Below, one piece after another: positions 57,724 through 64,000 of a DNA stretch of 64,000 nucleotides (position 1 is the first letter of the stretch; every line of letters starts with the position of its first letter). The translations under genes and the position numbers were made by a program. Source of the stretch: UBA10103 sp964437185. Its GTDB lineage: Bacteria; Patescibacteriota; Minisyncoccia; Phycocordibacterales; UBA2100. The stretch lies in contig CAYTFU010000003.1 of NCBI GenBank assembly GCA_964437185.1, positions 1-64,000 of the forward strand. The letters run 5' to 3'. The notes below the pieces were generated by a model. It did no database searches. It was not told where the DNA came from and worked only from the letters and a program-made list of their open reading frames with translations.

Positions 57724-57729
57724 TATAAT
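57724..57729 (+). promoter_or_regulatory. -10 box of hisS
   Basis: A perfect TATAAT, 6 bases before the ATG at 57736; leaderless mRNA predicted. An extra ATG at 57732 is out of frame. Confidence 0.6.
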
Positions 57730-57735
57730 GCATGT

Positions 57736-58998
57736 ATGTCCAAACGCGAACACATTTCCACGGAAAATTACAAGGGCGTGCGAGATTTTTATCCCGAAGA
57801 CTTCTTTCTTCAGAAATATATTTTTGAACACATGGAGCGCGTGTGCGAGCTTTTCGGCTACGAAGAGTACACTGCCTCCGTGCTTGAACCGGCGGAGTTG
57901 TACCGCGCAAAGAGCAGCGAGGAAATTGTAAATGAGCAGACCTACACCTTTACGGATCGCGGAGGCAGGGATGTAACGCTTCGTCCCGAAATGACTCCCA
58001 CGCTCGCGCGCATGATCGCCGCTCGACAGCGTGACATTCCACTCCCCGCTCGCTGGTACACCATCGCCAATGTGTTTCGATACGAACGACCTCAGCGAGG
58101 CCGACTCCGCGAGCACTGGCAGCTCAACGCCGACATCGTGGGCGTGGAGGGCGTCGAGGCCGACGCCGAAATTATCGCAGTCGCGCACGGCGTCATGCGC
58201 TCAATGGGAGCGGATGAGAGAAATTTTGAAATCAGAGTGTCCGACCGCCGCATTCTCGACGCAATCTATCAGTCCGTTGGAATTGCCAAAGAATATGCGG
58301 GTAATGTTACGCGCCTTCTAGATCGCCGGGCAAAGATAGATGACTTTGAAAAAGAATTGACCGAAATGATTGCGCACGAGGAAAAGGCTATCAAGCTCAT
58401 CGAGGAACTCGAGAACATTACCTCTACCGCGTACCTCGAAGAACTTCGCACGCGTCTTGAACAGATGGGTGTGCGCAACATGGTCGTTGATACCAAAATT
58501 ACGCGCGGCTTTGATTATTACACAGGAATGGTTTTTGAAGTGTACGACACCGATGAGAGCAATCGGCGATCGCTCTTTGGCGGAGGTCGATACGACAGTC
58601 TTCTGAGCCTCTTTGGCGGCGAGTCGATCCCCGCTGTCGGATTCGGCATGGGCGACGTCACGGCGCGCGATTTCCTTGAGACGCACAACCTCATCCCCTC
58701 ATACGTACCGTCTACCGAACTCATGATCTGCGTCGTCGAACCTGAAGCGACATCACATGCAGTGCAACTCGCACAGAGCCTTCGTCGCGAAGACGTGACG
58801 GTAGCTGTGAACTTCTCCGGCAAGCGCATCGGCGATCAAATCCGTCACGCGGACAAAGCAAAAATCCCCTTCGTCATCGCCGTCGGCTCAAAGGAACGCG
58901 ACACCGGGCGCTATACGATCAAAAACCTTTCGACGGGCAACGAAATCACGCTTTCCGCCGACCGTATTTCTGAGCATCTCTTCTCCTCACTCGGCTAA
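57736..58998 (+). CDS. hisS: Histidine-tRNA ligase
   Basis: A 420-residue class II synthetase. Motif 1 and 2 regions: GVRDFYPED near the N-terminus, TLRPEMTPTLARM, FRYERPQRGRLREHWQLNADIVG. His-specific motifs TRGFDYYTGMVFEVY and LFGGGRYDSLLSLFGG, then the C-terminal anticodon-binding domain (about 325-420; FVIAVGSKE). Length is normal. Confidence 0.97.
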   Translation: MSKREHISTENYKGVRDFYPEDFFLQKYIFEHMERVCELFGYEEYTASVLEPAELYRAKSSEEIVNEQTYTFTDRGGRDVTLRPEMTPTLARMIAARQRDIPLPARWYTIANVFRYERPQRGRLREHWQLNADIVGVEGVEADAEIIAVAHGVMRSMGADERNFEIRVSDRRILDAIYQSVGIAKEYAGNVTRLLDRRAKIDDFEKELTEMIAHEEKAIKLIEELENITSTAYLEELRTRLEQMGVRNMVVDTKITRGFDYYTGMVFEVYDTDESNRRSLFGGGRYDSLLSLFGGESIPAVGFGMGDVTARDFLETHNLIPSYVPSTELMICVVEPEATSHAVQLAQSLRREDVTVAVNFSGKRIGDQIRHADKAKIPFVIAVGSKERDTGRYTIKNLSTGNEITLSADRISEHLFSSLG

Positions 58999-59017
58999 TA
59001 TTCCCGACATACCGAAC

Positions 59018-59593
59018 ATGCGAACCGTTGTTTTCGATATTGAGACCGCAAATTGGATGAGCGACATCGGCTCTTCTGACCCGGCCGATCTTACGATCGC
59101 GATTGTATGTATCCACGATTCCGAGACCGACACCTACTCTAGCTACCTCGAAAGTGAGCTTCACCAACTTTGGAACATTCTTGAGCGCACCGATGTGCTC
59201 GTCGGCTACAACTCCGATCATTTCGATATTCCGCTTTTGAATAAGTACTACCCGGGCGATCTCACGCGCATAAAAAGTCTCGACATAATGAAAGAGGTAC
59301 ACTCATCGCTCGGGCGGAGGCTCAAGCTCGACTCCATCGCCGAAGCGACGCTCGGCACCAAAAAATCCGCATCCGGCTCTCAATCGCTCCAATGGTGGCG
59401 TGCTGGAGAAGTCGAAAAGGTGCGATCTTATTGCCTCAAGGACGTCGAGATCACAAAAAATATTTTTGACTATGCACTAAAAAACGGCTCTATAAAGTAC
59501 AAAGACCTCGGCCGTTCGCGCGAAGTGAAGCTCAACACTTCAAAATGGCTCTCTCCCGCCGGCGGCGCCATGACATTTACGCTTGGGTTGTAA
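59018..59593 (+). CDS. RNase H-like 3'-5' exonuclease domain protein
   Basis: A 191-residue DEDD-type exonuclease (YprB/RNase_H_2-like). ExoI VFDIET (two acidic residues), ExoII GYNSDHFDIPLL, ExoIII SYCLKDVEIT. 19 bases after hisS on the same strand, so likely co-transcribed. The substrate (DNA or RNA) is unknown. Confidence 0.87.
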   Translation: MRTVVFDIETANWMSDIGSSDPADLTIAIVCIHDSETDTYSSYLESELHQLWNILERTDVLVGYNSDHFDIPLLNKYYPGDLTRIKSLDIMKEVHSSLGRRLKLDSIAEATLGTKKSASGSQSLQWWRAGEVEKVRSYCLKDVEITKNIFDYALKNGSIKYKDLGRSREVKLNTSKWLSPAGGAMTFTLGL

Positions 59594-59597
59594 ATAT

Positions 59598-59650
59598 TTG
59601 ACAGTCTGTGCCGCGCTGCTAGTCTGCTCGGCAGGCGGGTATATTCCCGC
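59598..59650 (+). promoter_or_regulatory. Promoter and leader hairpin of the CDP-alcohol phosphotransferase gene
   Basis: TTGACA (59598-59603), 16 bases, TAGTCT (59620-59625), then a leader hairpin GCGGG-TATATT-CCCGC. Same plan as the other solo Shine-Dalgarno genes. Confidence 0.65.
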
Positions 59651-59676
59651 GTTCACAACGCACAGAGGAGGCGCTT

Positions 59677-60228
59677 ATGTGGAGGATGCTCATCCCAAAC
59701 AGCTTAACTGCGTACAGGCTCTGTGTAGGTCTCGTACTGCCAGGGTTGTATCTTCACGGATGGCGATTGGGGCTACTTGTTTTCGGCGTAACCGCCGCTG
59801 CAAGTGATTTGCTTGACGGTTTCAGTGCACGCCTGCTCAAAAGCACCAGCGAACTCGGCAAGAAGTTCGATCCCGTAGCCGACATGACTTTATGTATCGG
59901 GGGTGTTTCAGTGGTACTCATCGACGTCGGTGTCACTTGGTACGCTCTGATCTACTGGGTACCTGTAGCATGGGCCGCCTACTACACGGTGGCCGTGTCG
60001 GCAATGCGATGCCATGGACTCATCGAGGCTTCGAACCTGGAAGCGCGAGTCGCAATTGCGTTAATGATGATAAGTGGTTGTGCATTTTACGGACGCATAA
60101 CCTTACATCAGGAACCTGACCCGTCGTTTCGTCTCGAGCGAATCGCCATTGGCCTCCTGATTATCGGCTGCGTTTTCGAGATGCTTGCAATCCGAAAGTA
60201 TCGGTTAGAGGCCAGCCAGACTATCTAG
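59677..60228 (+). CDS. CDP-alcohol phosphatidyltransferase family protein
   Basis: A 183-residue membrane enzyme starting MWRMLIPNSLTAYRLCVG, with GAGGAGG upstream of the ATG. The family motif DGxxARxxxxxxxxGxxxDxxxD is complete: SDLLDGFSARLLKSTSELGKKFDPVADM, read in order. It transfers a CDP-linked lipid or alcohol group; phosphatidylglycerophosphate synthase-like is most likely from size, but not certain. Solo gene with promoter, leader hairpin, strong RBS and terminator. Confidence 0.88.
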   Translation: MWRMLIPNSLTAYRLCVGLVLPGLYLHGWRLGLLVFGVTAAASDLLDGFSARLLKSTSELGKKFDPVADMTLCIGGVSVVLIDVGVTWYALIYWVPVAWAAYYTVAVSAMRCHGLIEASNLEARVAIALMMISGCAFYGRITLHQEPDPSFRLERIAIGLLIIGCVFEMLAIRKYRLEASQTI

Positions 60229-60246
60229 GCGTTCTTTTACCCTAAT

Positions 60247-60271
60247 GGCCCGCTCCTGGAGGAAGCGGGCC
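60247..60271 (+). terminator. Intrinsic-type hairpin
   Basis: GGCCCGCT / AGCGGGCC stem with a 9-base loop, 18 bases after the stop. It also precedes the tRNA-Phe 3' end on the other strand. Confidence 0.65.
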
Positions 60272-60312
60272 GCGCTATTTATAGTGTGTGTTTACACGAG
60301 CTTGTCGAATTG

Positions 60313-60385
60313 TGCTTGGGACCAGAATCGAACTGGTGACCCTTCCCTCTTCAGGGGAATGCTCTACCAACTGAGCTACCCAAGC
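60313..60385 (-). tRNA. tRNA-Phe (GAA)
   Basis: Minus strand GCTTGGG acceptor with CCCAAGC, discriminator A. Anticodon arm TTCCC-CTGAAGA-GGGAA gives GAA. T-arm loop TTCGATT. The 3' CCA is not encoded. The 60386-60557 region upstream holds no gene I can support. Confidence 0.93.
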
Positions 60386-60557
60386 CCATACACCAAATTT
60401 GCCATCGTTTTTATTGCATCCCAAACTAGTCCGCGGACACACTCGATGGGCAAACGGTATGTACATGCATCATCTCAAAATAAAACATAAATGCAATTAC
60501 GGCAAAATTGGTGTCGGGGCAAGCGTGCAGTCACTGCCACGCCAACCCAGATCATTT

Positions 60558-60899
60558 TTACTCTGGCGTGGAGGTGGCCTGTGTCGATGAGGGAGATCGC
60601 AAAAAACTCGACAATTTACCCACGATTTCCTCCAATTGATCGCGAAAACCGCCCATTTGCGTCCCCGCCTCTACGCCAACACCCTGAACCTTGTTGACCG
60701 TCTGCAACACCTGCTGTACTGAAGGATTGACGTACGTCATGTAAAACCATAGCGGGCCGAGGAGGAGGAGCGCGTAGATAAGAAATTTTACGAGACCGCC
60801 CCAAAACGCATTGCGCCGCATCGCGTGGAGCATTTTGTTGTTTTCACGAACCATCTTGTATATCTCCTGCTGCTGCCCCTGGTATGGATTGATTTCCAT
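60558..60899 (-). CDS. Small single-pass membrane protein
   Basis: A 113-residue protein: polar N-terminus (MEINPYQGQQQEIYKMVREN), one membrane helix (about 34-53, LVKFLIYALLLLGPLWFYMTYV), then a coiled-coil-like tail ending in Ser/Thr. TATAAT ends 6 bases before the ATG. No known family; similar short proteins are common in Patescibacteria (from memory). Confidence 0.7.
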   Translation of the reverse strand: MEINPYQGQQQEIYKMVRENNKMLHAMRRNAFWGGLVKFLIYALLLLGPLWFYMTYVNPSVQQVLQTVNKVQGVGVEAGTQMGGFRDQLEEIVGKLSSFLRSPSSTQATSTPE

Positions 60900-60940
60900 G
60901 TGTTTATTATATCATCATCAAAATGCTACAGTAACGATGC

Positions 60941-61012
60941 GCCCTCGTAGCACAATGGATAGTGCGGACCCGTCCTAAGGGTATGATTTCGGTTCGATTC
61001 CGGACGAGGGCA
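60941..61012 (+). tRNA. tRNA-Arg (CCT)
   Basis: Acceptor GCCCTCG with CGAGGGC, discriminator A. Anticodon loop GTCCTAA gives CCT. One mismatch at the top of the anticodon stem. CCA not encoded. Confidence 0.88.
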
Positions 61013-61255
61013 CTAAATCGCGAGCAGCTCGCGTAGGCGGTGCTCGTCGAAGCCGACGACGAGGTCACTGCCTACGGTGATCACAGGGACGCCCATCTGT
61101 CCGCTTTTTTCGATCATCTCCTTGCGCTTCGGGAGATCGGTGCCCACATTGTATTCGGTAAAAGACACTCCATTTGCAGCAAAGAAGTCTTTGGCCAAGT
61201 GGCAAAAGTGGCAGGTGTTGGTCGTATAAATAGTTACGGGCTTTTTTGTTGCCAT
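61013..61255 (-). CDS. Glutaredoxin-like protein
   Basis: An 80-residue thioredoxin-fold protein: TTNTCHFCHLAKDFF active site, GVPVITVGSDLVVGFD (cis-Pro TVG region). NrdH/GrxC-type size. Likely cytoplasmic thiol redox. Convergent with tRNA-Arg with no gap. Confidence 0.93.
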   Translation of the reverse strand: MATKKPVTIYTTNTCHFCHLAKDFFAANGVSFTEYNVGTDLPKRKEMIEKSGQMGVPVITVGSDLVVGFDEHRLRELLAI

Positions 61256-61332
61256 ATAATTATTTTGAAAATATTAAAGGACGGTCAGTATACCACGCGG
61301 ACTTATCCACAGCTGACACTCATGGGACTGTG

Positions 61333-61403
61333 TGCGGAATACGAGAATCGAACTCGTATCTACTGCTTGGGAAGCAGTCGTTCTACCACTAAACTAATTC
61401 CGC
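61333..61403 (-). tRNA. tRNA-Gly (CCC)
   Basis: Minus strand GCGGAAT acceptor with ATTCCGC, discriminator A. Anticodon arm ACTGC-TTCCCAA-GCAGT gives CCC. GGTAGAAC D-arm is typical of Gly. CCA not encoded. Confidence 0.92.
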
Positions 61404-61447
61404 CTGACGTGAAATTTATCAAAATTTTTACGTTTCCGCGAGCTACC

Positions 61448-61816
61448 TCACCACCCGAACACTCCCCTGATTTTCTGCATCATCGTGGATGTCGCTTCGG
61501 TAACCGTCGCAGCTTGCGGCTCGACGATAACGATGAGTCCCTCTCCCTCGCGCGCCAAAGAGTACTGTTCACGTAGAAGCTCCTCCATGCCGCGCTGCGA
61601 CTGGAGGCTCGCGATATCTTTGTCAAGCTGCTGTCTCCTTGTCGCCAGGTCAGCGAGCTGAATTTCAGCCTCAATGCGAAGAGCGGCGGATTCGCGTTCT
61701 TTCTCATACGCGCTCCACAAACTGAAACCAGCAAAAACGACAAGAGCGACCACGAGTGCCAAAACAACACGCCGACCAAAAAGCCTCACCGGATCGTTTC
61801 TTTGTCTAATTGCCAT
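61448..61816 (-). CDS. FtsB/DivIC-family cell division protein
   Basis: A 122-residue protein with a basic start (MAIRQRNDPVRLFGRR), one membrane helix (VVLALVVALVVFAGFSLW), a coiled coil (about 45-78) and the conserved end GMEELLREQYSLAREGEGLIVIV. Member of the septum-site complex that links to FtsL and FtsQ. TATAAT lies 14 bases before the ATG; it is divergent to the 40-residue gene. Confidence 0.88.
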   Translation of the reverse strand: MAIRQRNDPVRLFGRRVVLALVVALVVFAGFSLWSAYEKERESAALRIEAEIQLADLATRRQQLDKDIASLQSQRGMEELLREQYSLAREGEGLIVIVEPQAATVTEATSTMMQKIRGVFGW

Positions 61817-61854
61817 ACGATAACTATTCCATTATACTAACAAAGCGAGTGTAT

Positions 61855-61977
61855 ATGAGTTTTCTTTTTCACAAACGAACAAAAAAAGCGATTCAGATTA
61901 TCTGGAGCGTGGTGGCCGTGCTGATCATTCTCGGTATGGTGGTATTCTTCGCCCCTGGGTTTGCCAACCTTATCTAG
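61855..61977 (+). CDS. 40-residue single-pass membrane microprotein
   Basis: MSFLFHKRTKKAIQIIWSVV starts an open frame of 40 codons and ends FAPGFANLI. Positive N-terminus then one membrane helix (about 14-34). TATACT lies upstream near 61832. It is below common ORF cut-offs but has the codon use and layout of a real gene, and similar short proteins are familiar from Patescibacteria (from memory). It could bind the divisome or the Sec membrane; unknown. Confidence 0.6.
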   Translation: MSFLFHKRTKKAIQIIWSVVAVLIILGMVVFFAPGFANLI

Positions 61978-61986
61978 CCTTTTCCA

Positions 61987-62001
61987 CAAGGGTTACCCTT
62001 G
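61987..62001. repeat. REP family A
   Basis: CAAGGGTTACCCTTG between the microprotein and lepA; the copy farthest from its transposase in this window. Confidence 0.85.
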
Positions 62002-62014
62002 TTGGAGTGAAGGA

Positions 62015-63799
62015 CTATCCTTCTCGCACGACTTTCAGAAAGACGTCGTGTGGAATATCTACCTTGCCGCGAGCAAGCATTTTCTTTTTCCCTTTTTTCT
62101 GTTTTTCTCGCAATTTCATCTTTCGCGTAATGTCGCCTCCGTAGAGATATCCCGTCACATCTTTGCGCATGGCAGATTTGCGACGCGACGCGATGATTCG
62201 CCCCATGGTCTTCGCCTGAATTTTGAGTTCAAACATTTGGCGCGGAAGCAATTTCTCAAGCTTTTCTACCATCGCCTCTGCTTCATGCTGTACCCGACGG
62301 CGCGACACGATGCGCGCAAAAGCGGGCACGGGCTCTTCTGCGACAAGTATATCGAGGCGGACCACATCCGCGTTGCGCATACCGAGTAATTCGTAGGAGA
62401 GCGACGCAAAGCCGCTCGACACACTCTTGAGTCGGTCGAAGAAACCTCGCATGAGTTCGCGCAACGGCATTTCGGCCGCGAGGCGCGTTTTTCCATCGGG
62501 AAGTGTCTCGGTTTCGCCGACCACCGCTTCGTGATCGTAGAGAAGCTGCGTAATCACTCCGAGATGTTCGGGTGGTGAAATTACAAATACTTTCGCCCAC
62601 GGTTCATGGACTTCTTTTGCGGTACCGTCGTCGGGAAAGCGTGCGGGCGAGTATATATGTTCTATCTCGCCGTTTGCTTTTACGATCTCATAGACGGTTG
62701 TGGGCATGGTTACGACGAGTTCGAGAGAAAATTCCCGCCGTAAACGCTCGATCACGATCTCGAGATGAAGCATGCCGAGGAATCCGCAACGAAAACCTTT
62801 GCCCATCACACCTGAGGACTCTTCTTCATACGAAAGCGACGAGTCCGAGAGACGGAGGCGCTCCAGCGATTGCCGCACGATTGTGAGATCGTCTTGGCTC
62901 TCTGGATACACGCTTGCCCAAATGACAGGCGTGGGGGAACGATATCCAAAAAGACCCGGCGCGGGATTTCGAACCGACGTCACGGTATCTCCCACAGACG
63001 CGATTCCAGGCTTCTTAATGCCGGTAACCACGTACCCGATTTCCCCTTCGTGTATTCGCTCGGTTGGTCGCTCCTCGGGCATAAGAACTCCGACTTCAAG
63101 CGCGACGAAATCCGCCTCTCCCGCAACGAGCCGCAGGGAATCGCCCTTGGCGATGGAGCCTCCAAATACGCGCATAAAAACGATCACGCCGCGGTGATCG
63201 GAGTATCCAAAATCAAACACAAGCGCCTGCACACCCGTATTTGCAGGTACCGGTGCGGGTATATTCTCTACAATAGCGTTTAACACTTCTACGACTCCCG
63301 CACCCGTCTTCCCCGAGGCGCGCAAGACTTCCGATTCCGGACATTTGAGCAGGAGCGCGAGTTCACTCACGATGTCGTCTACGCGCGCGTGAGGGGCATC
63401 AATCTTCGAAACAATAGGAATAATTTTTAGATTCAGTTCCTGTGCGACTGAAAGTACGGAAAGCGTTTGTGCCTCCACCCCTTGCGTCGAGTCTACGAGC
63501 AAAAGCACGCCTTCGACGGCGGTGAGCGCGCGCGACACTTCGTATGCAAAATCCACGTGCCCGGGCGTGTCGATGAGGTTGAGTATGTATTCCTCTCCCT
63601 TATGATTCCACTTCATCCGCACCGGCTGCATTTTGATCGTAATGCCGCGTTCACGCTCCAAATCCATCCGGTCGAGCACTTGCTCCTGCATGCGACGCGG
63701 CTCGATCGTGCCCGTAAGTTCAAGCATGCGATCAGCCAGCGTCGATTTGCCGTGGTCGATATGAGCAATAATACTAAAATTTCTAATTCGTGAAGACAT
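62015..63799 (-). CDS. lepA: Elongation factor 4 (LepA)
   Basis: A 594-residue ribosome-associated GTPase that helps back-translocation or assembly under stress. G1 AHIDHGKSTLADRM, G2/G3 RGITIKMQ and DTPGHVDF, then domains II, III and V and the LepA-specific C-terminal region (EKLLPRQMFELKIQA, RRKSAMRKDVTGYLYGGD). Length normal. Its start is 3 bases after the small upstream gene's stop. Confidence 0.98.
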   Translation of the reverse strand: MSSRIRNFSIIAHIDHGKSTLADRMLELTGTIEPRRMQEQVLDRMDLERERGITIKMQPVRMKWNHKGEEYILNLIDTPGHVDFAYEVSRALTAVEGVLLLVDSTQGVEAQTLSVLSVAQELNLKIIPIVSKIDAPHARVDDIVSELALLLKCPESEVLRASGKTGAGVVEVLNAIVENIPAPVPANTGVQALVFDFGYSDHRGVIVFMRVFGGSIAKGDSLRLVAGEADFVALEVGVLMPEERPTERIHEGEIGYVVTGIKKPGIASVGDTVTSVRNPAPGLFGYRSPTPVIWASVYPESQDDLTIVRQSLERLRLSDSSLSYEEESSGVMGKGFRCGFLGMLHLEIVIERLRREFSLELVVTMPTTVYEIVKANGEIEHIYSPARFPDDGTAKEVHEPWAKVFVISPPEHLGVITQLLYDHEAVVGETETLPDGKTRLAAEMPLRELMRGFFDRLKSVSSGFASLSYELLGMRNADVVRLDILVAEEPVPAFARIVSRRRVQHEAEAMVEKLEKLLPRQMFELKIQAKTMGRIIASRRKSAMRKDVTGYLYGGDITRKMKLREKQKKGKKKMLARGKVDIPHDVFLKVVREG

Positions 63800-63802
63800 A
63801 CG

Positions 63803-64000
63803 TTATTGAGGTCCCGTGAGACTTCCCTCTTCAGCAGAAGCAACGACCGCCACGCCGCGCGGCGTCGATAGCGACTTACGCCATAGGCGATCGTGAATGG
63901 CGGAAGCGTTGTCTTTAAATTCACTGTTGCCGAGGAGCCAATATACAAGAGCGCACGACAGAATACCACACATACCGCCGATAAAGCCTCGAGACAAGAC
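63803..64000 (-). CDS. Small membrane protein, possibly partial
   Basis: Reading frame open to the right window edge; 65 residues visible if the TTG at 63997 starts it (MSRGFIGGMCGILSCALVYWLL). One hydrophobic helix near the start, then a soluble tail ending SLTGPQ. Precedes lepA by 3 bases. The true start may lie beyond the window. Confidence 0.5.
   Translation of the reverse strand, partial: VLSRGFIGGMCGILSCALVYWLLGNSEFKDNASAIHDRLWRKSLSTPRGVAVVASAEEGSLTGPQ

Overview
The window looks like a chromosomal piece of an ultrasmall, probably host-associated bacterium of the Patescibacteria/CPR, most likely a Parcubacteria-type lineage. This is inferred from content and not tested by phylogeny. The signs are a compact type IV pilus operon with a short PilB, many secreted proteins with peptidoglycan-binding, FN3 or cadherin-like domains, a short FtsB/DivIC protein, and very short intergenic gaps. 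TGA is used as a stop (for example at the dgkA/PAP2 ATGA overlap), so the code is standard and not the TGA-glycine code. No rRNA, CRISPR array or prophage was seen.

Layout. 1-3.3 kb: RND efflux pump (cut by the window edge) and its membrane-fusion protein. 3.4-6.4 kb: an orphan small gene, a ZIP metal transporter, and a dgkA - PAP2 - uppP operon for polyprenol phosphate recycling. 6.4-13.6 kb: pyrB, an M29 aminopeptidase, two envelope proteins, purF and several small solo genes. 13.9-23 kb: a DUF1003 protein, an oxidative pentose phosphate operon (zwf, gnd, inositol-phosphatase-like), an aspartase/fumarase-family lyase, then thrA and asd, the shared upper part of aspartate-derived amino-acid synthesis. 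23-29 kb: pilB-pilC and five pilin-like genes, one fused to a large propeller-like head. 29.3-48.3 kb: a surface and secretion region with a giant 14-repeat protein, a cadherin-like tandem protein, a lysyl-oxidase-like protein, a metzincin-like protein and a CAP protein, mixed with toxin-antitoxin genes and palindromic REP sequences. 48.6-57 kb: a second REP transposase, then thiol-disulfide chemistry (TlpA-like, CcdA, Met-rich thioredoxin, DsbB, secreted thioredoxin), an FAD oxidase and a DoxX-like protein. 57.3-64 kb: SET methyltransferase, hisS, an exonuclease, a CDP-alcohol phosphotransferase, tRNAs Phe, Arg and Gly, glutaredoxin, FtsB-like protein and lepA.

Two gene architectures coexist. 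Many core genes have a -10 box 6-7 bases before the ATG, which predicts leaderless mRNAs. A scattered set of small single genes instead has a Shine-Dalgarno, usually a structured leader, and its own intrinsic terminator. One of these (18.9-19.4 kb) lies between two copies of the 3' end of the upstream lyase gene, as if a cassette had been inserted. Two others have leaders that can fold as transcription attenuators.

Two REP/RAYT systems are present, each with its own palindrome. Family A (core CAAGGGTTACCCTTG) is spread over about 31 kb with a transposase at 30.8-31.5 kb. Family B (arms ACGTGGGATTT/AAATCCCACGT) is confined to its transposase at 48.6-49.3 kb, and one copy sits inside that gene's reading frame. 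The exported proteins carry paired cysteines in each repeat, which fits the encoded exported oxidoreductases.
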